From Verrucomicrobiota bacterium (GTDB lineage Bacteria; Verrucomicrobiota; Verrucomicrobiia; Limisphaerales; AV2), in NCBI GenBank assembly GCA_003218935.1, contig QHPA01000236.1, positions 1-16,862 of the forward strand: a DNA stretch of 16,862 nucleotides, written 5' to 3'. A program made the translations under genes and the position numbers. Positions 1-7,664 of this stretch are shown piece after piece. The notes under the pieces are model-generated. The model had not been told where the DNA came from and did not search any database. It worked only from the letters and a program-made list of their open reading frames with translations. Numbering within the stretch: position 1 is the first letter of the stretch; each line of letters opens with the position of its first letter.

Positions 1-1
1 G

Positions 2-769
2 AACGATTTGCCCGTGCCGGCGTGGACTTTCGAAGAACTGGGCCAGCCGGTCGAGGCGCGCAACTTTCGCTACGAGGAAATGATTTACCCAAGCGGACGC
101 GGCAGCAATCAATGGGGGCAAGGCTCATCCGTGCCCGACGTGAGCCGCAGCGAAACCAAGCTCTGGTTTTATTTTCTCGCGCGCTCCTACATCGACATTG
201 GCTGCGAAGCCATTCATTACGGCCAGGCTGAACTCATGAACGGTAACGACCCGAAGCTGGATCATTGGGCCGAGGTGCTGGCGCAGGCGCGCCGTTACGC
301 GGCGAAACACGCGCGGCGGCATTTCATTTTGTGCGACGCGCACGTGCCTCACGGCGGATTGGTTCGCGACGGCAAGTTGCTCCTCGATTTTCATTCCTTC
401 CCGCTGCGCATCGAGGAGATTCCCAGCGGCTGGCGTTGCGAGCACCTGCCGTATCTCGTCGAGTTCGACAACTACGGCCGCAGCCGCCATCCCGGCGAAG
501 CCAGCCAGGGCCGTTTCTGGGTCTGGGGCTGGGATGAAATCACGTGGTTTTCGCGACAGCCAGAAAACGTGCGCAACGACTGGCTGTGCTACGCGTGGAA
601 CTGGGTACGCGAGCACGACCCGGACGGCTACGTGGAAATGCCCGGCATGCGCGTCATCTCCGGCGCTGCCGATGGCAAACGCTGGTACGAGGTGAATCAA
701 CCCGGCGCCGCGACTCCAACCGGCTTCGGTCAGGAACAAACAATCCGCGCCATCTGGGCTGCCGATTAA
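2..769 (+). CDS. Hypothetical protein, 5'-truncated by the window edge
   Basis: The reading frame is open to the left edge (codons run from base 2) and ends at a TAA at 767-769, so only the C-terminal ~255 residues are visible; the first available start-like codon (TTG at 8) is probably internal. The protein is rich in Trp, His and acidic residues, with segments such as IGCEAIHYGQAELM, FILCDAHVPHGG and FWVWGWDEITWF. These look like barrel-type beta-strand/loop segments of a soluble or exported enzyme, possibly carbohydrate-active given the GH29-like gene nearby, but I do not recognise the family and claim no function. No transmembrane segment is evident in the visible part. It converges on the hydrolase operon, with only 34 bases between the two stop codons and no clear terminator hairpin there. 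Confidence 0.75.
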   Translation, partial: NDLPVPAWTFEELGQPVEARNFRYEEMIYPSGRGSNQWGQGSSVPDVSRSETKLWFYFLARSYIDIGCEAIHYGQAELMNGNDPKLDHWAEVLAQARRYAAKHARRHFILCDAHVPHGGLVRDGKLLLDFHSFPLRIEEIPSGWRCEHLPYLVEFDNYGRSRHPGEASQGRFWVWGWDEITWFSRQPENVRNDWLCYAWNWVREHDPDGYVEMPGMRVISGAADGKRWYEVNQPGAATPTGFGQEQTIRAIWAAD

Positions 770-803
770 ATCCCGAAGCGTTGAAGCCTGATTGACTGAT
801 TAT

Positions 804-2198
804 CTATCGTGCCTGAGCGGATGGCGCCGATTTCAGCCCGACGCTGTTCACGGTGATGATCGAGTAAGTGTGACCTGGCTTCGCGGAGGTATCAAGGTAA
901 CGCATTTCCGGCATCGGTTGACTCGGCGTGTCGTGATACGTCATGGATTGGAACAGCGGACGACCGAATTTGCCGATTGGCTTCTCCGGCACCTCCGTCA
1001 GTTCCTGTCGGTCACGCAGAACAATGAACTGTTGGATGCCACTTTCGAAATCGGCTTCGGCGTCCCAGGTAATCTCTGTTCCCTGATCCTCTTTGAGCGA
1101 GACACGCACATTGAACGGCGCAGGCGGCGGCGTGGTGTCACTGGTGGCGCCCGTCTTCACGTAATCCATCCACGCTTTGGCCACTGCTTCGTTCGGCAGC
1201 CAGACCGCTTCATTCGGGCTGCCTTTGAATTCAGCCGCCGGTTTGGCTTCGTCGCCGAACAATGGCGCGAGCCACGCCATGCTCGTATCCATCTGTTTGA
1301 GTTTTTGATCTTTGCTCCCTTTGGCTGGCAACCGCATGGCCAGACAAGCATCGAGAAATGGGATCGCCAGATAACGGCTGTCGCCGCACTCGTGACCCGT
1401 GCGCGGGTCTGGCGCGAACCCAATAAGACCGCCTTTCCCACGGTATTCCTTGAACGTCGCGATATTGCCCAGCCACGGCCCCTTCATTTTCTCCACATCC
1501 GTGCGATTATCCGGCGCGTCCGGGTTTAGCTTCGGCTTTTCCTTCACGCCGGGATTCGTCATCATCGGAATCGCATACATCGTGGCTGGCACATCGGGCC
1601 GGGCAAACTCCGGATGCGTGAGAAACATCAACGCCGAGCCGGAGCGCATCCACACCGCAACGACGCGGTCGGGATGCAGCGTGGTCATCACGTCCGACCA
1701 GATGCCGCCGCCGGAATGGCCCCACAGCGCCCAGGGAATTTTGTCGATTTCGGGATGACCCGACTTCCCGGCGAAATCCGTGAGTGCGTTAAGAAATGTT
1801 TTCTCGGAACCGCGTCGCGGATCGAACCACAGTTCCGATGCGCCCGGCGAAATGTCGATCTTCTCATTCTGAACGTGATAGCTGGAACCCCAGAGCGCGC
1901 AGTCCCACTTCTTCGCCAGTGCCTGCCAGTGCAAGTCATAGGCAGCAGTCGAGCCTTCGATGGACGCCGTCGTGCCCGCGCCGTGCTGATGCACGATGAT
2001 GCCGCGCAGGGTCTTCACGCCATCCGGAATCCACAACGTATAAGTGACCGCCACCTGCAATTCGTTGGAGGCCGTGGAGGCAGGATAATCAAGCTTCACG
2101 TACGTTCCTGAGGCGCGCATTGCGCCGGTGAAGCAACCGAGTCCGATGGCGAGGAATAGAGTCTTTCCCAATCGGGTATTGTTCATAATCCAATTCAT
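804..2198 (-). CDS. Secreted alpha/beta-hydrolase with C-terminal fibronectin-III-like domain
   Basis: A 464-residue protein with an N-terminal signal peptide (basic NNTRLGK, hydrophobic core near residues 13-25, possible cleavage near residue 30). Residues ~35-350 look like an alpha/beta-hydrolase: a HQHGAG oxyanion-type segment near 70-75, the nucleophile elbow GHSGGG at 160-165 (Ser162), and a possible late catalytic His in RTGHECGD near 269. Residues ~357-464 (PPPAPFNVRV ... ITWDAEADFESGIQQFIVLRD ... GHTYSIITVNSVGLKS) have the pattern of a fibronectin type III domain, common in extracellular enzymes. The start codon overlaps the stop of the upstream gene as ATGA, which favours this start and translational coupling; a second Met at residue 5 is possible. 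Likely an exported esterase or carbohydrate esterase-like enzyme; the substrate is unknown. Confidence 0.85.
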   Translation of the reverse strand: MNWIMNNTRLGKTLFLAIGLGCFTGAMRASGTYVKLDYPASTASNELQVAVTYTLWIPDGVKTLRGIIVHQHGAGTTASIEGSTAAYDLHWQALAKKWDCALWGSSYHVQNEKIDISPGASELWFDPRRGSEKTFLNALTDFAGKSGHPEIDKIPWALWGHSGGGIWSDVMTTLHPDRVVAVWMRSGSALMFLTHPEFARPDVPATMYAIPMMTNPGVKEKPKLNPDAPDNRTDVEKMKGPWLGNIATFKEYRGKGGLIGFAPDPRTGHECGDSRYLAIPFLDACLAMRLPAKGSKDQKLKQMDTSMAWLAPLFGDEAKPAAEFKGSPNEAVWLPNEAVAKAWMDYVKTGATSDTTPPPAPFNVRVSLKEDQGTEITWDAEADFESGIQQFIVLRDRQELTEVPEKPIGKFGRPLFQSMTYHDTPSQPMPEMRYLDTSAKPGHTYSIITVNSVGLKSAPSAQAR

Positions 2199-3721
2199 TT
2201 TGTTGTCCCGGCAATGAAATCCACCACGCGTGTCTGGTCCGCGGCCGCCAGCGGGCAGTGCCTGTCGTTCTCATTGATGATGACCGCGATCTGGCCGCCG
2301 AGTTTCTTGTAGCGCTGTTCAACCACCTTGGTTTGATCGTTGAACCACGGATCGGTCTGGTCGCACACGTGCAGGAGCGGCACGCCGGCTTTGGCGAGTG
2401 GACCGAGATTTTCCAGAGGCGATGTTTTCGACATGAGGCTGCGCAGCGCGGGATTTCGTCCGTAGATGCAAGCCACCTTGTCCGGGTTTTCGATGGCCCA
2501 GGCGTAGGCTTCGCCCGCCGCCGTCCCGGTGCCCTCCATCACAGGCTTTTTGGAAAAGCCGTGGTCGGTCATGAGTTGATAAGCGTTGTTCCATTGCGTG
2601 CGCACTGCGCCGGATTGCGCGGTGAGCGGCGGCATGACGATGTGAAAGCCGCGCGCGAGCAGCGCTTGATCGATCACTGCGTCGCGCGTGATGGCATCGA
2701 CACGGAAGACCCACGGTTTTCCCGGAGCCGCCGTCCTGGGCACGATCACCGCCAGGCCGCTGAGACCCCATTGGCTTGAAGTCTTTTCATCATACCGATC
2801 GTAGCACTCGACGAACCCCGGCCCGCGACAATTGGCGTAGGTTTTCTCTTCCGCCAGCCAGAGGTTCGTGCTTTCGAGGCTGTAGTAGTAAGACTTGATG
2901 AAGTTCTCATCTGCGAAATCCGGCCGGGCGCCCGCCGCCGGCAACAAGTGCTGCTCAATCCAGTCCGCGATGGGTTTGGGATTTTTCAGGCTGTGTGGAT
3001 GATGCGCATGTCCGTCCTTGATCATCACGGTGATGCGCCCGCCAAGTTGTTGATAGCGATCTTCAATGGGCAACGTGTGGCGCTGGAGCAGAAAATCGGC
3101 GCTGCCGCAAACGTTCAGCAACGCGACATCGTTCTTCGCCAGTTCGCCGAGTTTCGCGAACGCTTCGGGGCGAATCGCCGGATTGTCGGCATAGATGCAG
3201 GAAACTTTATCGGGATTCGCGGTCGTCCAATCGTATTCGTTCACGCCGCCCTTGCTCATGCCGACGAACGCAGGCTTCTTCGACAAGCCATGTTTCTCCG
3301 TCAGCCACGCATACCAGGCGTCCCACTGCTTGCCGGGATCAGGCGTGACGAATGCGATGTGAAATCCGCGCCGGAGTAATTCGACTTCTGTTTGCGGCTC
3401 GTGGTCCCAATAGCAGCCTTGCCAAGACCACGGAGCGCCGGGAGCAATTTTCTTCGGCACGACAACAATGCAACGGCGCTGACCTTTCACCGGATTTCCT
3501 ACCGCAAACTTTTCTCCCTCCGGCCGCTTGAATGGCATTATGACAATGCTCTCTTCATCCATCGCGTAATCGAAACGATCAAAGCCGTCGTGCCAGAAAG
3601 TTTTCTCGCCTTCAAACGGAACGTATGCTTCCGAGGCTCGTGACACCCCCCGATTCCCAAAAACTGCGGAGAGAACTCCGCACACCAACCAGACAAACGG
3701 CACGGAGAATCTTGCTTTCAT
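2195..3721 (-). CDS. Secreted protein with two tandem alpha/beta-hydrolase modules, second module degenerate
   Basis: A 508-residue exported protein. I chose the Met at 3721 because it begins a clean signal peptide (MKARF then a hydrophobic stretch to about residue 22); the frame is open 14 codons further upstream to 3763. Two homologous halves are visible: residues ~85-260 and ~320-505 share the order VVPK/VPRT, GAPW/GKPW, RRGFHI/ARGFHI, HGLSKKP/HGFSKKP, NPDKVSCIYADNPA/NPDKVACIYGRNPA, a Cys-x(3)-Asp segment, RYQQLGG/RYKKLGG, and a late His. Module 1 has GMSKGG (Ser156), Asp209 and a His-rich segment (238-243), a plausible catalytic triad. Module 2 has GTGTAAG at 397-403, with Gly399 aligned to Ser156, while Asp457 and His488 remain. 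It is the first gene of an operon, overlapping the next hydrolase gene by 4 bp. Substrate unknown; an esterase or carbohydrate-ester role would fit the GH29-like neighbour. Confidence 0.82.
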   Translation of the reverse strand: MKARFSVPFVWLVCGVLSAVFGNRGVSRASEAYVPFEGEKTFWHDGFDRFDYAMDEESIVIMPFKRPEGEKFAVGNPVKGQRRCIVVVPKKIAPGAPWSWQGCYWDHEPQTEVELLRRGFHIAFVTPDPGKQWDAWYAWLTEKHGLSKKPAFVGMSKGGVNEYDWTTANPDKVSCIYADNPAIRPEAFAKLGELAKNDVALLNVCGSADFLLQRHTLPIEDRYQQLGGRITVMIKDGHAHHPHSLKNPKPIADWIEQHLLPAAGARPDFADENFIKSYYYSLESTNLWLAEEKTYANCRGPGFVECYDRYDEKTSSQWGLSGLAVIVPRTAAPGKPWVFRVDAITRDAVIDQALLARGFHIVMPPLTAQSGAVRTQWNNAYQLMTDHGFSKKPVMEGTGTAAGEAYAWAIENPDKVACIYGRNPALRSLMSKTSPLENLGPLAKAGVPLLHVCDQTDPWFNDQTKVVEQRYKKLGGQIAVIINENDRHCPLAAADQTRVVDFIAGTTK

Positions 3722-3977
3722 GAATTCTGAAGAATGCTTGCAGCCTGCCCGCAGGTCAAACACGACCAGCGAGCAATGAGGACAGGTGAACTTAACGCAG
3801 CTTACGCGGATCTCCTCTTGCGCGTCTTCACAATCCAGTATTCGATGGCCTTTATTCCACGAACTTGGTTATGGTAATCGGACACGGACTGACGGTCTGT
3901 CCATTCTCTTTCCGGTTTCGTTTGGCAGAATGCAGCAGACCTATTGGGAATGTCTCCGCAATAAGAACAATAACTTC
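3722..3977. promoter_or_regulatory. Divergent intergenic region between the secreted hydrolase operon and the GH29-like gene
   Basis: A 256-bp gap that should contain two divergent promoters. An open frame from 3786 runs into the GH29-like gene but its translation is not protein-like. A short imperfect hairpin, GGACA/TGTCC with inner GAC/GTC, lies at 3880-3902. No strong -35/-10 pair or ribosome-binding site was recognised; no RNA gene is evident. Confidence 0.4.
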
Positions 3978-5393
3978 ATGAAGCGTCTTTCAATTTGGAT
4001 GGTGACGGCAATAGCTGGGTTTAGGGGATATAGTCAAACCTCCCAGACGACTTCAGTCCAGGTGAATTCTCAAGCTCCGACCTACCTCTACGGCGGACAG
4101 GCATCGAAGCTGGAAGGGGACGTAAAGAGACGAGGAGGAGACAACTTTGCCTGGAAAGGCAGCGGTGCCGTGACGTGGGAGGTGCAGATTGCCAAGTCTG
4201 GCGAATATGCGGTGAGTCTCTGCCACGCCGCAGAACCCAGTGCCGCAGGACAGGAACTCCAAATCGCGAGCAGTGGCGGCCAACTGAACTACACTTTGCG
4301 AAACACCCAAGGTGTGTTTCGAGGCAACATGGCTTATGAGTTTGTGCCGGTCATGGGATCACTTTCGCTCGCAGCGGGAAAACAAACCATCACCCTGAGC
4401 ATCACGAATGCCCCCGCCGGGAAGTCCATCCTTGCCTTTCGCAGTCTCGAACTGACTCCGCTATCTGCCAAGGCGGCCATCGAGGCGGATCGGCAGGAAG
4501 CCCGGCGCTCACGAGCCAGCACTGAGTGGCTCGCCAAGGCTGGCTACGGGCTGATGTTTCACTGGACGTCCCAGAGCATCGGCACGGATGGAAGCATCAA
4601 GCCGTTCGCCCAGGCTGTTGCAGATTTTCCTCTGGATCGGTTTGTCGAAATGGTGGAGGCCACCGGCGCCGGTTATGTTTTATTCACAGTCGGTCATGCC
4701 CAGCCTTATTGTCCGGCTCCGCTGGCCAGTTGGGAAAAATACCACCCGGGCAAGACGACGAAACGCGATTTAATCGACGAGGTGGCACAAGCGCTGAACG
4801 CGAAGGGCATCAAGTTGATGTGCTACTTCCCAACTCACGTCGTCGGGAAGTACCCGAATGCCTCCAGCAAGGAATTCACCCAGATGACGTCAGACATCCT
4901 CAAGGAGTTCGGAGAACGCTATGGGGAAAAGATCGCCGGCTACTGGTTTGACGGGTTCTATCAATGCTTCGAAAAGTACCCGGATTTTTCCTTCCGCGAT
5001 TTCTATGAAATGTGCAAGGCCGGGAATTCCAAACGGATCATCGCTGTGAACTCGTGGATTTATCCAAGCGTCACCGAATGGCAAGACTATTGGGCGGGAG
5101 AGACGGCAAACCCCGTCGAGCTGCCAGTCAACGGGACCAACGAGCGCGGCCCCGGACAGGGGCTGCGATATCAGGCATTGTTAATCATGGAACCGTACTG
5201 GGTGCAACAGAAGGTGGAGATGCCCAAGCCGCAATTCGATGCGCAAAGGCTCGGTGATTATATCAGTGGGTGCATGAAGAATGGGGGCGCAGTGACGATC
5301 AATCTCGGAATCTACCAGGACGGATCGGTTGACCCAAGAGCAGTGGACGTGCTCAACGAAGTGCGACAACGCATCCGAAAAGAACAGCCATGA
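3978..5393 (+). CDS. GH29-like glycoside hydrolase (alpha-L-fucosidase-type) with N-terminal beta-sandwich domain
   Basis: A 471-residue protein. The start was set at the Met beginning MKRLSIWMVT, a short signal-peptide-like segment; the frame extends upstream to 3786, but that extension has no protein-like character. Residues ~25-162 form a beta-rich, Gly/Ser-rich region resembling a galactose-binding or carbohydrate-binding sandwich (GAVTWEVQIAKSGEYAVSL). Residues ~185-465 resemble the catalytic barrel of alpha-L-fucosidases: GYGLMFHWTS (189-198, equivalent to the family's GIFIHWG), YVLFTVGHAQPYCPAP (233-248), KTTKRDLIDEVAQALNAKGIKL, CYFPTH, and GYWFDGF (321-327), where Asp325 is the likely nucleophile. 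I cannot place the acid/base residue; it varies in this family. The protein presumably works outside the cytoplasm on fucose-like residues, though the substrate could differ. It is divergent from the secreted hydrolase operon. Confidence 0.78.
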   Translation: MKRLSIWMVTAIAGFRGYSQTSQTTSVQVNSQAPTYLYGGQASKLEGDVKRRGGDNFAWKGSGAVTWEVQIAKSGEYAVSLCHAAEPSAAGQELQIASSGGQLNYTLRNTQGVFRGNMAYEFVPVMGSLSLAAGKQTITLSITNAPAGKSILAFRSLELTPLSAKAAIEADRQEARRSRASTEWLAKAGYGLMFHWTSQSIGTDGSIKPFAQAVADFPLDRFVEMVEATGAGYVLFTVGHAQPYCPAPLASWEKYHPGKTTKRDLIDEVAQALNAKGIKLMCYFPTHVVGKYPNASSKEFTQMTSDILKEFGERYGEKIAGYWFDGFYQCFEKYPDFSFRDFYEMCKAGNSKRIIAVNSWIYPSVTEWQDYWAGETANPVELPVNGTNERGPGQGLRYQALLIMEPYWVQQKVEMPKPQFDAQRLGDYISGCMKNGGAVTINLGIYQDGSVDPRAVDVLNEVRQRIRKEQP

Positions 5394-5504
5394 GCCAGAC
5401 GCATTCCTTGAGCAAGTCAACGAATCGAAACGGTAGTGAAACACTTTCTCATGCGCGAGCCGCTCATTCGTTCGTAGCTGACCAAAGCGTTCCGACAAGT
5501 CGCA

Positions 5505-6443
5505 TCAAGAAATTCGCTCAAGACCTTCCCGTTTCGATTTGGCCGCAGTCGCTCCGGCTGAAATCTTGCGCAGGATTTCGCAAAATTTTTCTCCGGCAGG
5601 TGTCACGTCACCATTTGTGGCTCGGGCGATGCCCACTGACCCCATTTCCGTCGTGCCCGTGAGTGTGCGGTAGAGCAGGCGTTTGCCAGCGACCAGTTTG
5701 AAGCTCGGGCTCGCCAGAGAGATGCCGCGTCCAGCCTCCACTTCAGTGATCAGCGAACTGGCACTGTCACATTCCACTGCGATGCGTGGTTTGGCGTGGA
5801 TCGGGGCGAAGATGCGGTCGATGAAGTGATAATACTCGGGGTAGTCCTTGCGTCGGAGACCGACGAGCGGTTCGGCAGCCAGCATTTCCAACGTAATGGA
5901 CTTCAGCCGAGCAAAAGGATGCGCGGCGGTAATCGCCACACACAACGGGTAACTGAGCAGCAATTCAAACTGGATGCCTGTGGTCTGGTCGCCGGCAGGT
6001 GGGACCATGATCGCTAGTTCCAGCGAAGCGTCTCGCAGGCCGGTGACGAGTTCATCGCTGGAGAGGTCATGCAAAAGCACCTTCACGCGCGGTACGGCTT
6101 TTTGAAATGCTGCGAGCGCCGGTGGCAAAATCTCCACCGTGGGGGACGGCGCATAACCAACATGCAGCTCGCCATATTCGCCGCGAGCCAGGGCTCGGAC
6201 CTTTTCCACGGATTCGTCCGCCCGCTTTAATAACTCGCGCACTTCCTCAAGAAAAAGTTTTCCCTCCGCCGTGAGTGTCACGCCGCGCGGACTGCGTTTC
6301 AAAAGGTCCACACCGATTTCATCCTCCAAATCCTGCACCTGACGGCTCAATGCCGGTTGCGCGACCCGAAGCTGCGCAGCGGCCTTGGTGAAGTTCAGTG
6401 CTTCACCCACCGCCAGAAAATATCGCAAATGCCGCAGTTCCAT
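5505..6443 (-). CDS. LysR-family transcriptional regulator (divergent from the redox cluster)
   Basis: A 312-residue LysR-type regulator. The N-terminal winged helix-turn-helix (residues 1-60: MELRHLRYFLAVGE ... AAAQLRVAQPALSRQVQDLEDEIG) is canonical, followed by a linker helix and an effector-binding periplasmic-binding-protein-like domain (~90-300). I chose the Met of MELRHLRYF, the normal family start, although the frame is open to 6500. It is divergent from the LLM oxidoreductase gene with 88 bp between start codons; a T-N11-A operator lies in that gap and covers a -10-like CATAAT on this strand (plus-strand 6456-6461), which suggests autorepression. A second copy of the operator upstream of the MDR gene suggests it controls the whole cluster. 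LysR regulators beside oxidoreductases often sense quinones or other electrophiles; the ligand here is unknown. The HTH is very similar to that of the second LysR in the window. Confidence 0.93.
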   Translation of the reverse strand: MELRHLRYFLAVGEALNFTKAAAQLRVAQPALSRQVQDLEDEIGVDLLKRSPRGVTLTAEGKLFLEEVRELLKRADESVEKVRALARGEYGELHVGYAPSPTVEILPPALAAFQKAVPRVKVLLHDLSSDELVTGLRDASLELAIMVPPAGDQTTGIQFELLLSYPLCVAITAAHPFARLKSITLEMLAAEPLVGLRRKDYPEYYHFIDRIFAPIHAKPRIAVECDSASSLITEVEAGRGISLASPSFKLVAGKRLLYRTLTGTTEMGSVGIARATNGDVTPAGEKFCEILRKISAGATAAKSKREGLERIS

Positions 6444-6454
6444 TGCTGAGTTCC

Positions 6455-6496
6455 CATTATGCCCAAAAAGCATGGCTGCGCAACCAACATGGTATT
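6455..6496. promoter_or_regulatory. Probable LysR operator in the LysR/LLM divergent promoter (copy A)
   Basis: A 42-bp element that matches bases 8946-8987 at 36 of 42 positions without gaps. Its left part has ATGC and GCAT arms around an A-rich centre, giving a LysR T-N11-A box (T6460, A6472). Its right part carries CATGG motifs at 6471 and 6488. It begins 12 bp from the LysR start codon and ends 35 bp before the LLM start, so one bound regulator could affect both promoters. A -10-like TATTCT at 6520-6525 sits 6 bases before the LLM start. The repeat is observed; regulator binding is inferred. Confidence 0.7.
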
Positions 6497-6531
6497 TCAT
6501 CCAAATCGAATCGGCGCGGTATTCTCCAACT

Positions 6532-7641
6532 ATGACAGAATTACTGGAAGCGAACGAGCGAAGTCAGACCGAACAGGAAAGGCCAGACTCGAAGACGCAA
6601 GCCGAGAAGATGCAGGTCGGCGTGGACAGCTTCGCCGCACAATTCGTGGACAACAGCGCGGCTGCTGGGGTCAGTGCATCAAATAGTATCCGCCAATTGG
6701 TTGAGCGGATTGAACTCGCCGACCAGGTGAGTTTGGATGTGTTCGGAGTCGGGGAACATCATCGTCGGGAATTTCTCGATTCCGCGCCGACGCTCATTCT
6801 CGCGGCGGCTGCCGCCCGGACGCAACGCATTCGCCTCACCAGCGCCGTCACCGTGTTGAGCGCCGCTGATCCCGTGCGGGTGTTCGAGGAATTCGCCACG
6901 CTCGATCTGCTCTCGCAAGGCCGGGCGGAAATGGTCGTCGGACGCGGTTCATTCACCGAGGCATTTCCATTGTTTGGCTTGAAACTCAAGGATTACGATT
7001 CGCTGTTTGCGGAGAAATTGGATTTGCTTCTGAGGCTGCGCGAAAACGAATTCGTTCATTGGTCCGGCAAACACCGTGCTCCGCTCACCGGCCAGGGCGT
7101 CTATCCACGTCCGCTGCAGTATCCACTCCCGATCTGGCTGGGCGTGGGCGGGACACCGGAATCGTTCGCCCGAGCCGGGACGCTGGGATTGCCGCTCATG
7201 GTTGCCATCATTGGCGGCGAGACACGGCGATTCCGTCCTCTCGTTGACATCTATCGGGAATATGGCCGGCGCGCCGGGCACTCGCCCGACCAGCTCAAAG
7301 TCGGCGTTCATGCGCTGGGTTACGTCGCCGAAACGACGCAGCGGGCGATTGAGGATTTTTATCCCGGTTACGCCAAAACCGTTACCCGTATCGGCAAGGA
7401 ACGCGGCTGGCCGCCGGTTACGCGCACTCAATTCGACGCCGTGCGCGGCAAGCACGGCGCGCTGCTGGTGGGCGAACCCGAGGAAGTCACGGAAAAGATT
7501 CTGCTTCACAGTGAAGCCCTGGGCGGCATCTCGCGAATTGCCTTTCAAATGGATGTCGCCGAATCGTCCCAAACAAAACTTCTTCGCGCCATCGAACTGC
7601 TCGGCACCAAGCTGGCCCCAACGCTCCGGGCAGGAGCATGA
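6532..7641 (+). CDS. LLM-class flavin-dependent oxidoreductase (bacterial luciferase-like)
   Basis: A 369-residue cytoplasmic enzyme of the luciferase-like monooxygenase superfamily, which uses reduced FMN or F420 in a TIM barrel. Family features are MQVGVDSFAA (27-36), a GVGEHHRREF segment (72-81), the strand RIRLTSAVTVLSAADP (99-113), GRAEMVVGRGSFTEAFPLFG (130-149) and PLPIWLGVGG after mid-protein. The length is slightly above the usual 330-350 because of a polar 26-residue extension; a second plausible start is Met27 at 6610, where family similarity begins. The upstream Met is kept because a -10-like hexamer lies just before it, which would give an almost leaderless message. Its stop overlaps an in-frame ATG of the next gene's upstream extension, so it is probably co-transcribed with the alcohol dehydrogenase. 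A flavin reductase partner may have been the now broken gene at 11224. Confidence 0.9.
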   Translation: MTELLEANERSQTEQERPDSKTQAEKMQVGVDSFAAQFVDNSAAAGVSASNSIRQLVERIELADQVSLDVFGVGEHHRREFLDSAPTLILAAAAARTQRIRLTSAVTVLSAADPVRVFEEFATLDLLSQGRAEMVVGRGSFTEAFPLFGLKLKDYDSLFAEKLDLLLRLRENEFVHWSGKHRAPLTGQGVYPRPLQYPLPIWLGVGGTPESFARAGTLGLPLMVAIIGGETRRFRPLVDIYREYGRRAGHSPDQLKVGVHALGYVAETTQRAIEDFYPGYAKTVTRIGKERGWPPVTRTQFDAVRGKHGALLVGEPEEVTEKILLHSEALGGISRIAFQMDVAESSQTKLLRAIELLGTKLAPTLRAGA

Positions 7642-7664
7642 GAACAGAACAACCAACACAACAT

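Noticed and set aside
125..739. Long open frame on the minus strand inside the first gene
   Set aside because: Composition is that of an antisense shadow (repeated Ala/Val/His runs), with no family resemblance, while the plus-strand frame is protein-like.
792..1529. 245-codon plus-strand frame
   Set aside because: It is antisense to the secreted hydrolase gene, is Arg/His-rich and shows no domain; the minus-strand protein has a signal peptide, GHSGGG elbow and fibronectin-III-like domain.
3786..3977. 64-residue N-terminal extension of the GH29-like protein, including a GYGNRTRTDG segment like the spurious peptides often translated from antisense tRNA genes
   Set aside because: I looked for a tRNA or tRNA remnant here but found no T-loop, anticodon arm or matching acceptor ends; the signal peptide begins at 3978, so this is treated as non-coding leader.
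5419..5472. AACGAAT/ATTCGTT inverted repeat between the GH29-like and LysR genes as a terminator
   Set aside because: Seven-base arms are separated by 40 bases and there is no T-run; likely chance.
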